Shown: positions 28,430 to 37,612, counted from the first letter of the stretch. The stretch is DNA of 64,000 bases from Priestia taiwanensis (GCF_014638355.1 NZ_BMFK01000002.1:248001-312000), one strand, 5' to 3'. Translations and numbers: made by a program. The notes: generated by a model not told the origin, from the sequence alone.

Positions 28430-31171
28430 TTATACAAGGACTAAAGGGTCTTTATTACCAATAATATCCATAGCCCACTTATGCCATTTTAATAACGATA
28501 GTCCTGTACGAGTTTTAGAAGCATCTTTCCATTCTCTATTTAAAAGTCCAGCAACTATTGTTCCAACTTCTTTTGCGGTAGGTGGAATTTCATTCTCTTT
28601 AATATAATGTTCAATCAATTGAAGTGTTTCCGTCTCAAGAACCTTATTAGCTAAAACCTTTTCATAATCATCATATAAATTCACTAATTTTAATGTATCC
28701 ACTTGTTTTATTGCTAGTCCAAGCGATTTTAGAACAGTAATTGCATTTCTCAAGCCTAGCTTTTTCAACTCTTCCTCATCATTTATCCCAGCTTTAACCT
28801 TCGTAATTAACTCTAAAACTCTTTCTGCAGGAGCAGCTCCTAAAAATGGATGTAGTTTTGCATTAACAGTTATTCTACCCTTAGATATTAAAATTTGTTT
28901 AGTTATAGGGACTTTCTCCGATAAATAAGTAATTTTCCCATGATTAAACCTCATAATATTTAATCCCAAAAACCAATTTATAGCCCTATTAATATATGCT
29001 TCAAAAGTTTTTTCACTAAATTGAGATTCCTTATACAAGTTAATGAATGTCTTTCCAAATTCTTGGGAGGTTACACCAAAACTTTCACCATACTGAGTTA
29101 CTAATGTTTTTAATAAAATGTGACTATTAAAGAAAGAATATGCTTTATTTATTGCCTCTATCTCTGTTTCTTGAAGAAGAATGATTTTTTCCCCTTGCCT
29201 AGTTACATTCCCAAACATAACCATATCACGAATGAGATTTTCTGAAGCCTTTCTACTTATCTTTAAATTTTTTGCTAGGTCAGTTAAAGACATCTCTCTT
29301 TCATTTAATAATAATTGAAGCAAGTCGTTATACTTTTTCAAATTCCCTTGAGGTATATACGTTACAGTTATTTGAGGTACAGAACCCGTTAAAACATAGT
29401 CCCTGAAAATATCCCAATATAATATTAGTTTGTGAGCTTTGCGAATTATTAATCTTCTATTCAATAGAGCATGGACTGTCTCACTCCCGAAGTCTTGGTC
29501 CATTTTAAAGAAGTCTGCAGGCGATTCATTAGCAATTCTCTTCAAGCACGCTAACTCTGAAGCAGATAATTCACTTAAATCTCTTTCAAATAGAGCTTGG
29601 ATGTCCAGCCCTTTTCCCATAATTTCATTTTGTTCAATACCACTCTTAATTAAAGAATGAACATGAATACATAACTTCTTTAATAACCAAGGATATCCCT
29701 GACAATGGTCTATTAGGTATTTTTTCAAGTTCGGATTTAACGGTTGTCCTAATTCCTTTGAAAATATCCCCAATGCCCTATGTATTTCTTTAGGGATAAA
29801 TGTAGAGAGTTGAAACTCTCTTCTTCTATCAGATAAACTTTGCCACATATAATACGCTGGATGGTCTGTTGGCGTTGTTCCATCTGTTTTCCAAGCAAAA
29901 CCAAGCACAATATTTTCTTTAGCTGCATCTATTGCAATTGCTAGTCTTCGTATGCTTTCAAACAAATCCGCCAACTCATTTTTAGAAAATATTTCTTCAA
30001 ACTGGTCGAAACATAAAACCAATACTTTACTTTCTCTCTTTAATGATTGTAATAACTCATTCATTCCTTCACTTGCTAAAGGGTTATTAACACTATTTAT
30101 AATTAATTCTTTTTTAGGTTTATTAATAAATCCCTTTTCAATAGCAGAGTTGACACAAGACAATAATGACAATTCTCCATATCGACGTGAAGTTGCCGCA
30201 CGCACATCTACCGCATGAACAAAGTATTTAGTTTTATACCTTCTCCCCTCTGCATTGGAAACTAACTTTAATAATGCAGAACTTTTCCCCCAGCCTGAAG
30301 GAGCTTTAATGGCTAAAAGTCGTGTGCTAGTTTCATTTTCTGCCACCGAATTAAGATACTTAAATATTTCACGAAGCAAATCTTCTCGCCCAACAAAATC
30401 TTTAGGCCTAGACGGCCTATAATCTGCCCATTGGTCTCCACCTGTAACTGTAGCAATGTTGCTAAGCTCCTCTATAATCTCATCTGTAATTATGTTATTT
30501 TCTTTGTTTAAATCACTAGTAATAAACTCAAGGTCATCAAATGAAGTTTGGAGTTTTGAAAGCGAATTAAGAACATCCTTGTCTGTTATCAGTTTGGCAT
30601 TTTCAGCATCGTACAAAACTACTCCAAAAGGTACGCCTGCTGAAACATGTAATACTTTAATTGCCCAAAACCTTCCATATTCAGACACTAGAAGAGTATT
30701 TTCCTCTGCATATGTATATTTTTCATCTCTAGGTAAGGTTAAAGGATTACATATTTTCCCCGAATTAATTAGTAGTTCTACTAATTTATCAGATGTATAA
30801 ATATTTAGTTTTCTTCTTTCTTCTGAAGGTCTCTGAGACCATTCTTCTTTAAATCCCTTTGCATCTTTACTAAGAGGTCCAGTCGTAAATAACCAGCCTG
30901 AAGAAACGCCCTTAAAAAATACATTTCCTAATAACTTTGTAAGCACATCGGACGATAGAGTATTCTGATGGGCTTTACATTCCACAAAAATTGTTTCACC
31001 ACTAATACGATTTCTAGCTAACAAATCCACTTCCATCGCTGTAATTCTTACTTCATCCATCACTTCATACTGCAAAATAGATAGTAATTCTTTACCCAAC
31101 ACTTCCAAAAGTTTTCCTTTTTGAGTATTGGTAGATTTATCTGACACAACAATTTCAATAAAATTACCCAT
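28430..31171 (-). CDS. Mrr-like nuclease fused to an nSTAND1-like NTPase (candidate defence sensor-effector)
   Basis: A 913-residue protein, the largest of the island. Residues 1-135 form a PD-(D/E)xK restriction-type nuclease: Glu23 in the first helix, Asp49 in MEVDLLAR, and Glu64-x-Lys66 in IFVECKAHQ. A linker region follows. From about 255 there is a STAND P-loop module: FVGREDLLREI (260-270), Walker A APSGWGKSS (290-298), and Walker B VLVLCFDQFEEIF (383-395). The DQFEE motif is characteristic of nSTAND1 proteins. The C-terminal 400 residues are helical with winged-helix-like segments (MSLTDLAKNLKISRKASENL). This architecture (nuclease effector, STAND switch, C-terminal sensor) parallels Avs-type antiphage proteins. 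Divergent from the HEPN gene. Domain calls come from motifs only. Confidence 0.75.
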   Translation of the reverse strand: MGNFIEIVVSDKSTNTQKGKLLEVLGKELLSILQYEVMDEVRITAMEVDLLARNRISGETIFVECKAHQNTLSSDVLTKLLGNVFFKGVSSGWLFTTGPLSKDAKGFKEEWSQRPSEERRKLNIYTSDKLVELLINSGKICNPLTLPRDEKYTYAEENTLLVSEYGRFWAIKVLHVSAGVPFGVVLYDAENAKLITDKDVLNSLSKLQTSFDDLEFITSDLNKENNIITDEIIEELSNIATVTGGDQWADYRPSRPKDFVGREDLLREIFKYLNSVAENETSTRLLAIKAPSGWGKSSALLKLVSNAEGRRYKTKYFVHAVDVRAATSRRYGELSLLSCVNSAIEKGFINKPKKELIINSVNNPLASEGMNELLQSLKRESKVLVLCFDQFEEIFSKNELADLFESIRRLAIAIDAAKENIVLGFAWKTDGTTPTDHPAYYMWQSLSDRRREFQLSTFIPKEIHRALGIFSKELGQPLNPNLKKYLIDHCQGYPWLLKKLCIHVHSLIKSGIEQNEIMGKGLDIQALFERDLSELSASELACLKRIANESPADFFKMDQDFGSETVHALLNRRLIIRKAHKLILYWDIFRDYVLTGSVPQITVTYIPQGNLKKYNDLLQLLLNEREMSLTDLAKNLKISRKASENLIRDMVMFGNVTRQGEKIILLQETEIEAINKAYSFFNSHILLKTLVTQYGESFGVTSQEFGKTFINLYKESQFSEKTFEAYINRAINWFLGLNIMRFNHGKITYLSEKVPITKQILISKGRITVNAKLHPFLGAAPAERVLELITKVKAGINDEEELKKLGLRNAITVLKSLGLAIKQVDTLKLVNLYDDYEKVLANKVLETETLQLIEHYIKENEIPPTAKEVGTIVAGLLNREWKDASKTRTGLSLLKWHKWAMDIIGNKDPLVLV

Positions 31172-31346
31172 TCCCCTACCACCTTATTTCCTAATATACA
31201 ATTAAAAACCTATAAAACCATAAACATACATTTATAATATTATTATATCATTCAACCTCATAAATGTAATAAAATAAACCAGTATGCTTGTTATTAAATT
31301 AGATATCATAAAATATAGATTGATAAAACAAAAGGAGAAATAAAAA

Positions 31347-32342
31347 ATGCTGTTACTAGATAACGAACTAAACAACTATAGCGATTTATCATACCAAAAA
31401 ATAAGTGGAGAAAAATTCCAAATAATTGACCATAAATTCCAAAAAGAAGTAGTCTTTAACTTAAAAAATACCACTACTACCTCACATCTTCAAAAGGAAA
31501 AACTTCATAAAGAAAAACTTCATGAAGACCTAGAAAAAATGAATAATTACCGCTATGTCAGTGGACATGGCTATTTTCTTGATGGATATAGTGAAGTTAG
31601 CATAACAGGTTTTATGGAACAAGAAAATTACCATGGCTTATTTGAAATTGGAAAGACATACTCCTTTGGAAGTTATCACTTTGAAATTGGTTCAAAAAGC
31701 GAACTTTTTAGCTTCCTAACATCTTATGAAGATGAATCAAAGTATGATTTTTACACTCTTAAACTTAACGGAGTTAGCAAGGACACCTTCTCTCTCGAAA
31801 TAGAGAAAGCTCTCTTTTATATTGGTTCTAAATTTTCTGAGGACATTGAACAGGAGTATCGTGAGTTTCTTTACCCACGAGTTATTGACTTCCGAACAGT
31901 TGGCGTAACCAGTGAATTATTTAATTATACCGAAATCAACTTAAACTTAGACTGGGGTTCACCAATAGTTAGTAACCTTTCTTCATTTAATCAAGGCGAG
32001 TCATCAGATGATTATAACTTTTTCGCTTACTATAGATTCATAGAAACATTTTTTGGCACAGGGAATGAAGAAAATGAATTAATAATGTTAGTTGAGTCCA
32101 TAGATTCAAAGGAATTATTAACCTTCTCTAAAGAACACCGACTTATCCAAAACAATGGAACAGCCAAATCATTAGCAAAATCTCTGTATCAGACCCGAAA
32201 TAATTACATTCACCATAAATTAAATAAGAAAAGAACTTTTGACCCTACCTTTAACCTTCCTGTACAAGCTCTGACTAAATGGAAAGTCATCACAAGAGAA
32301 ATAGCTATTCAGTTACTCAATCTTCATTGTGGCAAAAAATAA
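31347..32342 (+). CDS. HEPN-domain protein (candidate RNase effector or ApeA-like)
   Basis: A 331-residue soluble protein; ATG 31347 follows AAAAGGAGAAAT. The N-terminal 200 residues are beta-rich (YRYVSGHGYFLDGYSEVSIT, EIGKTYSFGSYHFEIGSKSE). The C-terminal 110 residues are helical and contain SLYQTRNNYIHHKLNKKRTF, with Arg284-x4-His289. This fits the catalytic R-x4-6-H motif of HEPN RNases. A beta N-terminus plus HEPN C-terminus resembles the ApeA class of antiphage proteins, though it is shorter than those I know. It is divergently transcribed from the nuclease-STAND gene with 175 bp between them, so the two may be co-regulated or form one system. It has no clear antitoxin partner. Confidence 0.6.
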   Translation: MLLLDNELNNYSDLSYQKISGEKFQIIDHKFQKEVVFNLKNTTTTSHLQKEKLHKEKLHEDLEKMNNYRYVSGHGYFLDGYSEVSITGFMEQENYHGLFEIGKTYSFGSYHFEIGSKSELFSFLTSYEDESKYDFYTLKLNGVSKDTFSLEIEKALFYIGSKFSEDIEQEYREFLYPRVIDFRTVGVTSELFNYTEINLNLDWGSPIVSNLSSFNQGESSDDYNFFAYYRFIETFFGTGNEENELIMLVESIDSKELLTFSKEHRLIQNNGTAKSLAKSLYQTRNNYIHHKLNKKRTFDPTFNLPVQALTKWKVITREIAIQLLNLHCGKK

Positions 32343-32492
32343 ATAAAAGACAGATTTTATTAAATATCCACTCAACTCAAACAACCTTTTTATTTTATTT
32401 TTAACTAATATTAAGCCAACATTAGACAATTCTTTTTTTGTGTTGTTAACTTTATTGTTAGGGAGCTTATGTATATGATTTAGACTGACTCT

Positions 32493-32570
32493 TTGTTTTT
32501 TGGCGGATATATATAGATTATATTTATATGTCCGCCAAAAAACTGATTACCTGAATAGATAATCGATTTC
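32493..32570 (-). repeat. Double-hairpin element, copy 1
   Basis: A 78-bp sequence also found at 36383-36460. It consists of a long inverted repeat (TTTTTTGGCGGA ... TCCGCCAAAAAA around an AT-rich centre) followed by a second hairpin with arms GATTA/TAATC around CCTGAATAGA. On the minus strand the second hairpin comes first and is followed by TTTTTT, so it could terminate the lipoprotein transcript. The 32343-32634 gap holds no gene. Confidence 0.8.
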
Positions 32571-32586
32571 ACGTGAAGGAACACGT

Positions 32587-32616
32587 AAAAAGCAGAGATG
32601 ACTTCCCTGCTTTTAC
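32587..32616 (-). terminator. Terminator after the lipoprotein gene
   Basis: Arms AAAAGCAG and CTGCTTTT on the minus strand with a T-run, 20 bp after the lipoprotein stop. Confidence 0.65.
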
Positions 32617-32634
32617 ATAACATATCTTATAGCT

Positions 32635-33093
32635 CTATGGCCGCTGCTTATCATCTATATATTTCCAATCATGTTTCTTCTCATTATCTTTATTTGCTTC
32701 TCGTACCCTTTCATTAATCAATTTTTCTGCTTCCGAGCCAAATTCTGTCTTTCCAATTTTATACGAAGATGCATCTATCATCACTTCAGCAGTTTCCCTT
32801 TTATCATTCTTAAATGTAATCTCTCTATCAAATACTGTTCCACTTTCAGTTTCTTCACGTATTTTCACCATATTTTTCACTTCATCATGTTCCAGGACTT
32901 TATATGTTTTTTCTTCAACCTTATCCTTAATAACTTGTATTAAGATTCCATCACCGACATAATAATGTGCGCCTGATTCTTCATCTGTCCAATGACCATA
33001 AAGTGATGTTTTTACATTTGATAAATCTCTACTACTACCACAAGCACTTAAAAAAACAAATATAATTACAGATAACAAAAACAATTTCTTCAT
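32635..33093 (-). CDS. Small island lipoprotein
   Basis: A 152-residue exported lipoprotein. The signal peptide (MKKLFLLSVIIFVFLSACGS) ends in the lipobox LSAC, so lipidation at Cys18 and anchoring to the outer face of the membrane are expected. The mature part is beta-rich. It has a GHWTDEESGAHYYVGDGILI stretch, like small lipocalin-type repeat domains of Bacillus lipoproteins, then a charged tail (EANKDNEKKHDWKYIDD). ATG follows GGGGAGG. It lies alone between the defence pair and the replication genes. It could act in surface exclusion of phages or plasmids, but that is only an inference from the context. Confidence 0.8.
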   Translation of the reverse strand: MKKLFLLSVIIFVFLSACGSSRDLSNVKTSLYGHWTDEESGAHYYVGDGILIQVIKDKVEEKTYKVLEHDEVKNMVKIREETESGTVFDREITFKNDKRETAEVMIDASSYKIGKTEFGSEAEKLINERVREANKDNEKKHDWKYIDDKQRP

Positions 33094-33625
33094 TCGATAT
33101 TTCCTCCCCTAAAATAGTTATCACTTCTAACAGAACAATCCCCCATTTTAAATACATTTAATTCTCATATCCTAATTTTTACTAAATATAATTATATCAT
33201 TCAATAAAAGTTTACGGGTATGTTCACGGTAAAAATACATGGGCCCATGATAAAATCTTAATATGAACCTTCGGTAATCATTTTTAATAGAGATTAGAAG
33301 GCAATATCACTATTTATTGTACTAACTTAAAATGAGTGTATCTATACATGGAAATTACTGTGTGAAAAATAGTAGGTACTAAACCATCCTACTTTTCTTA
33401 ATTAAAATCCACCTTATATCGGAAGAACGATATACCTGACGCTATATTTTCACAAAGAATAAAATCATTTTTTTATGAAATACTCGCTTAACATTACGTT
33501 TAAATCAAATAATGTTTTTGGTATTTTTATGTTTTTTCGTGTTTTTATTTGTACCTAGTGTTAAGCGAACATTTCAGGTACTCCGTATTTTTTTCGTGTT
33601 TTTATGTTAAACCATACAATAGTAG
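33094..33625. other. Noncoding AT-rich region of 532 bp with several inverted repeats (origin candidate)
   Basis: No gene is seen. It contains a perfect palindrome CATGGGCCCATG (33238-33249), a hairpin AGTAGG/CCTACT (33370-33392), TATATCG-N6-CGATATA (33415-33434), and an 18-bp inverted repeat with two mismatches. That last repeat has arms TGAAATACTCGCTTAACA (33476-33493) and TGTTAAGCGAACATTTCA (33559-33576). Two direct copies of TTTTTTCGTGTTTTTAT (one in the spacer, one just after) complete it. It lies directly downstream of the primase-like gene, a plausible replication origin for the excised element. Confidence 0.45.
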
Positions 33626-35416
33626 TTACACCTTTTCTCTAATAATATAGCCGTAGCCATTTCCTCCTATATTCATTTCCCCTTTTATTTCTTTATTTAA
33701 TCTTATACACTCAAGATGATACGCATTTAACATTTCACCTAAACAAATTTTAAATTGTTTTTCTTTAAAGTTTTGCTGACCTTTAAAATAAAGTTTAACG
33801 CTATCCAATACCTCTCGTTCAGAAGTCCATCCTTTTTGTTTAATATTTTCAAGTACTGTTTTATGCATCATGGACACTACATCTTCACTTAAAGTAGAAA
33901 TTTCTTTTCCTTTATCTTGTGGAAATACTCTATTCGCTTCTTCTATGCCAAAATTCCTCATTATTCCTTCGTAATTTATTGTCTTAGTTGTACATTTTTT
34001 CTGTAGCCACATTTTACACTTGCTATCTATCTCTTTAAAAAAATCATAACTATATAGATGCATCTCATAAGTACTATTCAAGTACTTATAACCTTTTTTC
34101 TTCCTTATACTCTGTTGAATATCCAACAGTTGTTTAGGAACTTCTTCTACATTAAGCTTCGATAATAGATTAAAGAATGTAAAAAGATTCATTCTTGTAT
34201 GTGTTACACTCTTACTCCTTCCAAACTTTTTAGCTATTGTTTCAATAGAGTGATAAAACAACAATCGAGGGTCATCCCCTGAAGGTAAGTACTCCTTCAC
34301 TAAATCAAGAAGTATATACATATCTTTTAGGTATCCATGATTAGAAAAAACCTTATAAAAATTAGGATACATTTCCTCCAAGTCTTCTGACTGCAAAAAC
34401 TCCTTGTATGTATCAATTACTGCTTTTAGCTCTTTTTGCATATCACTCTCATGCAGCTCAATCTTGTATAACTCCATAAGAAATCTTTTCGCTTCTAAAA
34501 TAGAACAGTTCAGTAATTTTTCTGTTATCTCCAAAATAGTCCCAGTGAATGAGTAACTATCTGAAAAACATTTATATAGTTGATGCCCATTATTCTTATT
34601 TGATTCATAAATTGAAGCACTTGGATTATTCTCTTCGTGGAAGATATCAATGAAGTTCTTATCCGTATGAATTCCTAAATATAAACGTAAATCACGTTTC
34701 TTTAAGTAATCGAAGATTTCATAATTATTATGCATAATTTGGGGTTCGGGGTTAATTATTTCGTGTAGTTTTCCTATGTTCTTCTGTTTTATTAGCTGGA
34801 TATTTTCCGCTATATTGCTATTCACCTTGTATCCATTAGATTTTTTTCGTTGTTTTTTTGTAGACTGTATTATTTCTTCATTATCTATTTTCTTCATATC
34901 AGTTTTTAAGAAACTACTTACACCTAATCTATTATCATAATTCAACTCGATTAATTCTTTTCCTCCGTAGAATAAACGAGTGCAGTCTTTACATTGCACA
35001 TCTGCTTGCGGGTACTTACTCATTAGCCCCGTTATTATTTGTTCAATTTCATCGGCTACGTATACTAGTCTATCTAAAACAAACACTACTCGAAACTTAT
35101 GCTTCTCTTCCGTGTGAGAAAACGTAGTATACATAAAGGCCGCTGTATCAGAGAACTCATTAATTGCCTCATCTAAGTTCATTCCATTATCAAAGTCTAA
35201 AGCTACAACTTCCTGAGAATGCCAATATTCTCTTTTTCTTTGTATCGTACCATCTTTTTTTATAAAGTAGCCTGGTACAAAAGCCTTTCCTTTCGCCAAT
35301 TCTTTCCCTAAACCTCTAACGTCAATATCAATTGGAGACTCAATTAGTCTATTACTAATATCTCCCGCATAATTAGGTTTTGATGCATAAGCATGTTTAT
35401 CTAACATCATTTTCAT
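33626..35416 (-). CDS. Primase-polymerase-like replication protein of the island
   Basis: A 596-residue protein. The N-terminal 160 residues fit an archaeo-eukaryotic primase (AEP) core: DFD in VVALDFDNGMN (motif I), a TFSHTE segment before KFRVVFVLDR (the S-x-H motif), and ADVQCKDCTRLFYGG (motif III region). Around 245-310 a DnaG CHC2-like segment follows (FHEENNPSASIYE ... YKCFSDSYSFTGTILEIT) but with only one cysteine, so zinc binding there is doubtful. The remaining 290 residues are helical. The start at ATG 35416 overlaps the preceding HNH-like gene as ATGA, so translation is coupled. It probably primes replication of the excised island. No helicase Walker motif was found. Confidence 0.65.
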   Translation of the reverse strand: MKMMLDKHAYASKPNYAGDISNRLIESPIDIDVRGLGKELAKGKAFVPGYFIKKDGTIQRKREYWHSQEVVALDFDNGMNLDEAINEFSDTAAFMYTTFSHTEEKHKFRVVFVLDRLVYVADEIEQIITGLMSKYPQADVQCKDCTRLFYGGKELIELNYDNRLGVSSFLKTDMKKIDNEEIIQSTKKQRKKSNGYKVNSNIAENIQLIKQKNIGKLHEIINPEPQIMHNNYEIFDYLKKRDLRLYLGIHTDKNFIDIFHEENNPSASIYESNKNNGHQLYKCFSDSYSFTGTILEITEKLLNCSILEAKRFLMELYKIELHESDMQKELKAVIDTYKEFLQSEDLEEMYPNFYKVFSNHGYLKDMYILLDLVKEYLPSGDDPRLLFYHSIETIAKKFGRSKSVTHTRMNLFTFFNLLSKLNVEEVPKQLLDIQQSIRKKKGYKYLNSTYEMHLYSYDFFKEIDSKCKMWLQKKCTTKTINYEGIMRNFGIEEANRVFPQDKGKEISTLSEDVVSMMHKTVLENIKQKGWTSEREVLDSVKLYFKGQQNFKEKQFKICLGEMLNAYHLECIRLNKEIKGEMNIGGNGYGYIIREKV

Positions 35417-36207
35417 TCTGGCATCATCTGACTTTCATTGAACCAAATACCATAAGTATAAAAACTATTTTGCCTTATGCCTATAAGGTATTCCTTTCCC
35501 GTCACATTATCTACCAAGAATTTCTTCATAGTAATAACTGCTTTATAAGATGGAGTATCTTGCACTTTTAACTGTCCATCTATAGTCTGTACAAACACGG
35601 AGTAAGCGCTATCAATTTCATGCATTCTACCACTATTTTTTATTACATTTAATACATTACGTCCTGAAATCCCCAATTCTTTCATAACAGCTTCCATAGA
35701 CTCATAGTCTGCAACTCTAAATGGCCTTAAATTTTTAATAAACATTACTTTACATTTTGTACCGACGCCTTTGACTGTATTTTCACCATGCGGAAGTGCT
35801 TGTATATTGCTTAACATATAATGTCCTCCTTTTTCTATATCTGCTTCTATACGGTCTAATGTAGGCCTCAACGTATCTTTCCTTCCACTTATTTCATATA
35901 CCTCGGTTAACCTTAGCCACTCATACCAAAAATCTTCCTTCTCCATTAAAGCATTTTTCATATCCAATGGTTTTTCCCAATCGATTTCCACTCCACGATA
36001 ATGTTTCTTCTCATTTCTTCTACACCGTTCCAAGGCTCTTATACAGGACTGATGTAGTAAATGCTTTGCGTATTGAATACCCGTCAAAGCATCGATTCGA
36101 TTCTTTGATTTTTGACTCCTACATTTTTTACACCTGTTTCCTTGATGATGAAATTCTTCATGTTTTACATTTTTATTGCAATCTTTGCAGTATTTTTTTT
36201 CACTCAT
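35413..36207 (-). CDS. Zinc-ribbon HNH-like protein
   Basis: A 264-residue protein. The N-terminus holds a zinc ribbon (CKDCNKNVKHEEFH, then RCKKCRSQKSKNR). The middle (about 110-145) contains LRPTLDRIEADIEKGGHYML followed by SNIQALPHGENTVKG. This is the DRI...GHY...NIQ...EN pattern of phage HNH proteins, in which a zinc ribbon often precedes the nuclease. The first catalytic histidine pair typical of active HNH enzymes is not obvious. The C-terminus (VIKNSGRMHEIDSAYSVFV) resembles a NUMOD-like DNA-binding helix. ATG 36207 follows AAAGGAGGAATTAT. It is the first gene of a two-gene replication operon with the primase-like protein, starting behind an AT-rich leader. Confidence 0.6.
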   Translation of the reverse strand: MSEKKYCKDCNKNVKHEEFHHQGNRCKKCRSQKSKNRIDALTGIQYAKHLLHQSCIRALERCRRNEKKHYRGVEIDWEKPLDMKNALMEKEDFWYEWLRLTEVYEISGRKDTLRPTLDRIEADIEKGGHYMLSNIQALPHGENTVKGVGTKCKVMFIKNLRPFRVADYESMEAVMKELGISGRNVLNVIKNSGRMHEIDSAYSVFVQTIDGQLKVQDTPSYKAVITMKKFLVDNVTGKEYLIGIRQNSFYTYGIWFNESQMMPE

Positions 36208-36382
36208 ATAATTCCTCCTTTTTTATTAAAAGTCTATTGACAGCAGATTGACTTTCAATGTATAATTATGATATATTAAGAGGGTTTACTACACTTTTTA
36301 TATCATGAGATAATTATATAATATAATCATAGAATTGTCCAATTACATGTAACGATGATTTCGTATTTACATGATTTTGACG
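36208..36382 (-). other. AT-rich upstream region of the replication operon
   Basis: About 175 bp without a gene, very AT-rich, with the near-palindromic ATTATATAATATAAT (around 36313-36327) on the promoter side of the HNH-like gene. A promoter is likely here, but no clear -35/-10 pair can be chosen. Confidence 0.4.
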
Positions 36383-36460
36383 ATTGTTTTTAGGCGGATA
36401 TATATAGATTATATTTATATGTCCTGCAAAAAACCCCATTTCTGAATAGAGAATGGGGTT
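36383..36460 (-). repeat. Double-hairpin element, copy 2 (also terminator of the integrase gene)
   Basis: A 78-bp homologue of 32493-32570. The 32-bp core starting GGCGGATATATATAG is identical. The second hairpin has different but again complementary arms, AACCCCATT and AATGGGGTT, around the shared loop CTGAATAGA. On the minus strand it is followed by TTTTTT and lies 83 bp after the integrase stop. Confidence 0.8.
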
Positions 36461-36542
36461 TTAGTGCAGGTATAGCAGTGCTATCACACTTATTCATGTA
36501 TGTTGTAATCAATATGGTCATAAGTACCCCCTATTCATCATT

Positions 36543-37553
36543 TCATAAATAGGAACGCAAACTATCCACTACTTCATCTACATCTAAATGCAGGTACTTG
36601 GTTGTAACCGCTATATCACTATGACCCAACGCTTTAGAAATCACAGCCACATTCGCACCTTTATCCAGTAAGGACTTAGCAAAACCTCTTCTTAGTGCAT
36701 GAGGATTAATATTCTTCAGCCCATACATCCTAGCATATTTGTTTAATCGTTTCTGAATGTTATTATGAGTTGGAGAATTTGAGATGATATCGCCGTATTT
36801 AGTAATGAATAGCCAACTATTCTGTTTTCCATATTCTTGTCTAATCACCACATTATGCTTCATCAATACTTCTAAAAGTTTTCTCAACAAGTCGTCAAAA
36901 GGCAACTTAATCTGTTGATGATTCTTCATGATGCTCCCTTCGAGGTTTAATACATTGTTTCCAAAGTCGATATGCCGTTCCTCAAGCTGAACCAATGTGT
37001 TAATACGAATACCAGTCTTAAACATCACTAGAATAGCTACAGCATCTCTTAATTGAATGAAGTTACTTAAGTCTAATACAGATAACAAGAGGTTTATCTC
37101 ATGCTCTGTAGCACCTTCTTTAATCTTCTGGTCAACTTTAATATTAATTGTCTTCCAGAACTTCATTTTAATCCAACCGTTATCAAAACAACGTGAAAGA
37201 AAAGCCTTCAAACACTTTAAACGTGTTAACTTTGTTTGATTACTTACATTCATACTATCTAACCAACGGTAAATGGTAGCTGCTGAAATATCTTCAATAC
37301 GCTTTGTGTTTGTTACACTCTGAAAGTGCTGTACATGTAGAATATAGTCACTAATAGTCCGACTCCTGTAACCACTCACCGTCATTTGCCTTGCAACAAT
37401 ATCCAGAGCTTCATCAATTAGCATGAAATCATTATTAGATACCACAGGTACTTTAATTTCTTTTTTAGAAGCATTAGAATTTTGCTTAGGCAATTCAGCT
37501 AACAATCCTTTTACATCCACCTTAATATCCAGTAAACCTTTCTTTTTCGTCAC
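36543..37553 (-). CDS. int: Tyrosine recombinase (integrase) of the island
   Basis: A site-specific recombinase that should integrate and excise the island at tRNA-Arg. The 336-residue protein starts at GTG 37553 after AGGAGG. The N-terminal SAM-like core-binding domain spans about residues 50-140 (SGYRSRTISDYILHVQHFQS). The catalytic domain contains the first arginine in FKTGIRINTLVQL, HALRRGFAKSLLD (H-x-x-R), GHSDIAVTTKYLH (second histidine and the nucleophilic tyrosine). All catalytic residues are present, so it appears functional. It lies 125 bp from the attR repeat and is transcribed into the island. Confidence 0.92.
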   Translation of the reverse strand: MTKKKGLLDIKVDVKGLLAELPKQNSNASKKEIKVPVVSNNDFMLIDEALDIVARQMTVSGYRSRTISDYILHVQHFQSVTNTKRIEDISAATIYRWLDSMNVSNQTKLTRLKCLKAFLSRCFDNGWIKMKFWKTINIKVDQKIKEGATEHEINLLLSVLDLSNFIQLRDAVAILVMFKTGIRINTLVQLEERHIDFGNNVLNLEGSIMKNHQQIKLPFDDLLRKLLEVLMKHNVVIRQEYGKQNSWLFITKYGDIISNSPTHNNIQKRLNKYARMYGLKNINPHALRRGFAKSLLDKGANVAVISKALGHSDIAVTTKYLHLDVDEVVDSLRSYL

Positions 37554-37612
37554 AACAAAAAACCTCCTATACCATTCAGTTCTGAAGTCGATAACAGGTG
37601 TAATTTCTTACG

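Noticed and set aside
32495..32543. GGCGGA...TCCGCC inverted repeat read as an insertion sequence end
   Set aside because: There is no transposase and no target duplication, and the second copy at 36384 is in the same orientation with a conserved adjoining hairpin. A repeated structured element is the better reading.
33238..33249. CATGGGCCCATG palindrome as a regulatory site
   Set aside because: It is only 12 bp, has no promoter near it and no second copy was noticed; listed only as part of the noncoding region.
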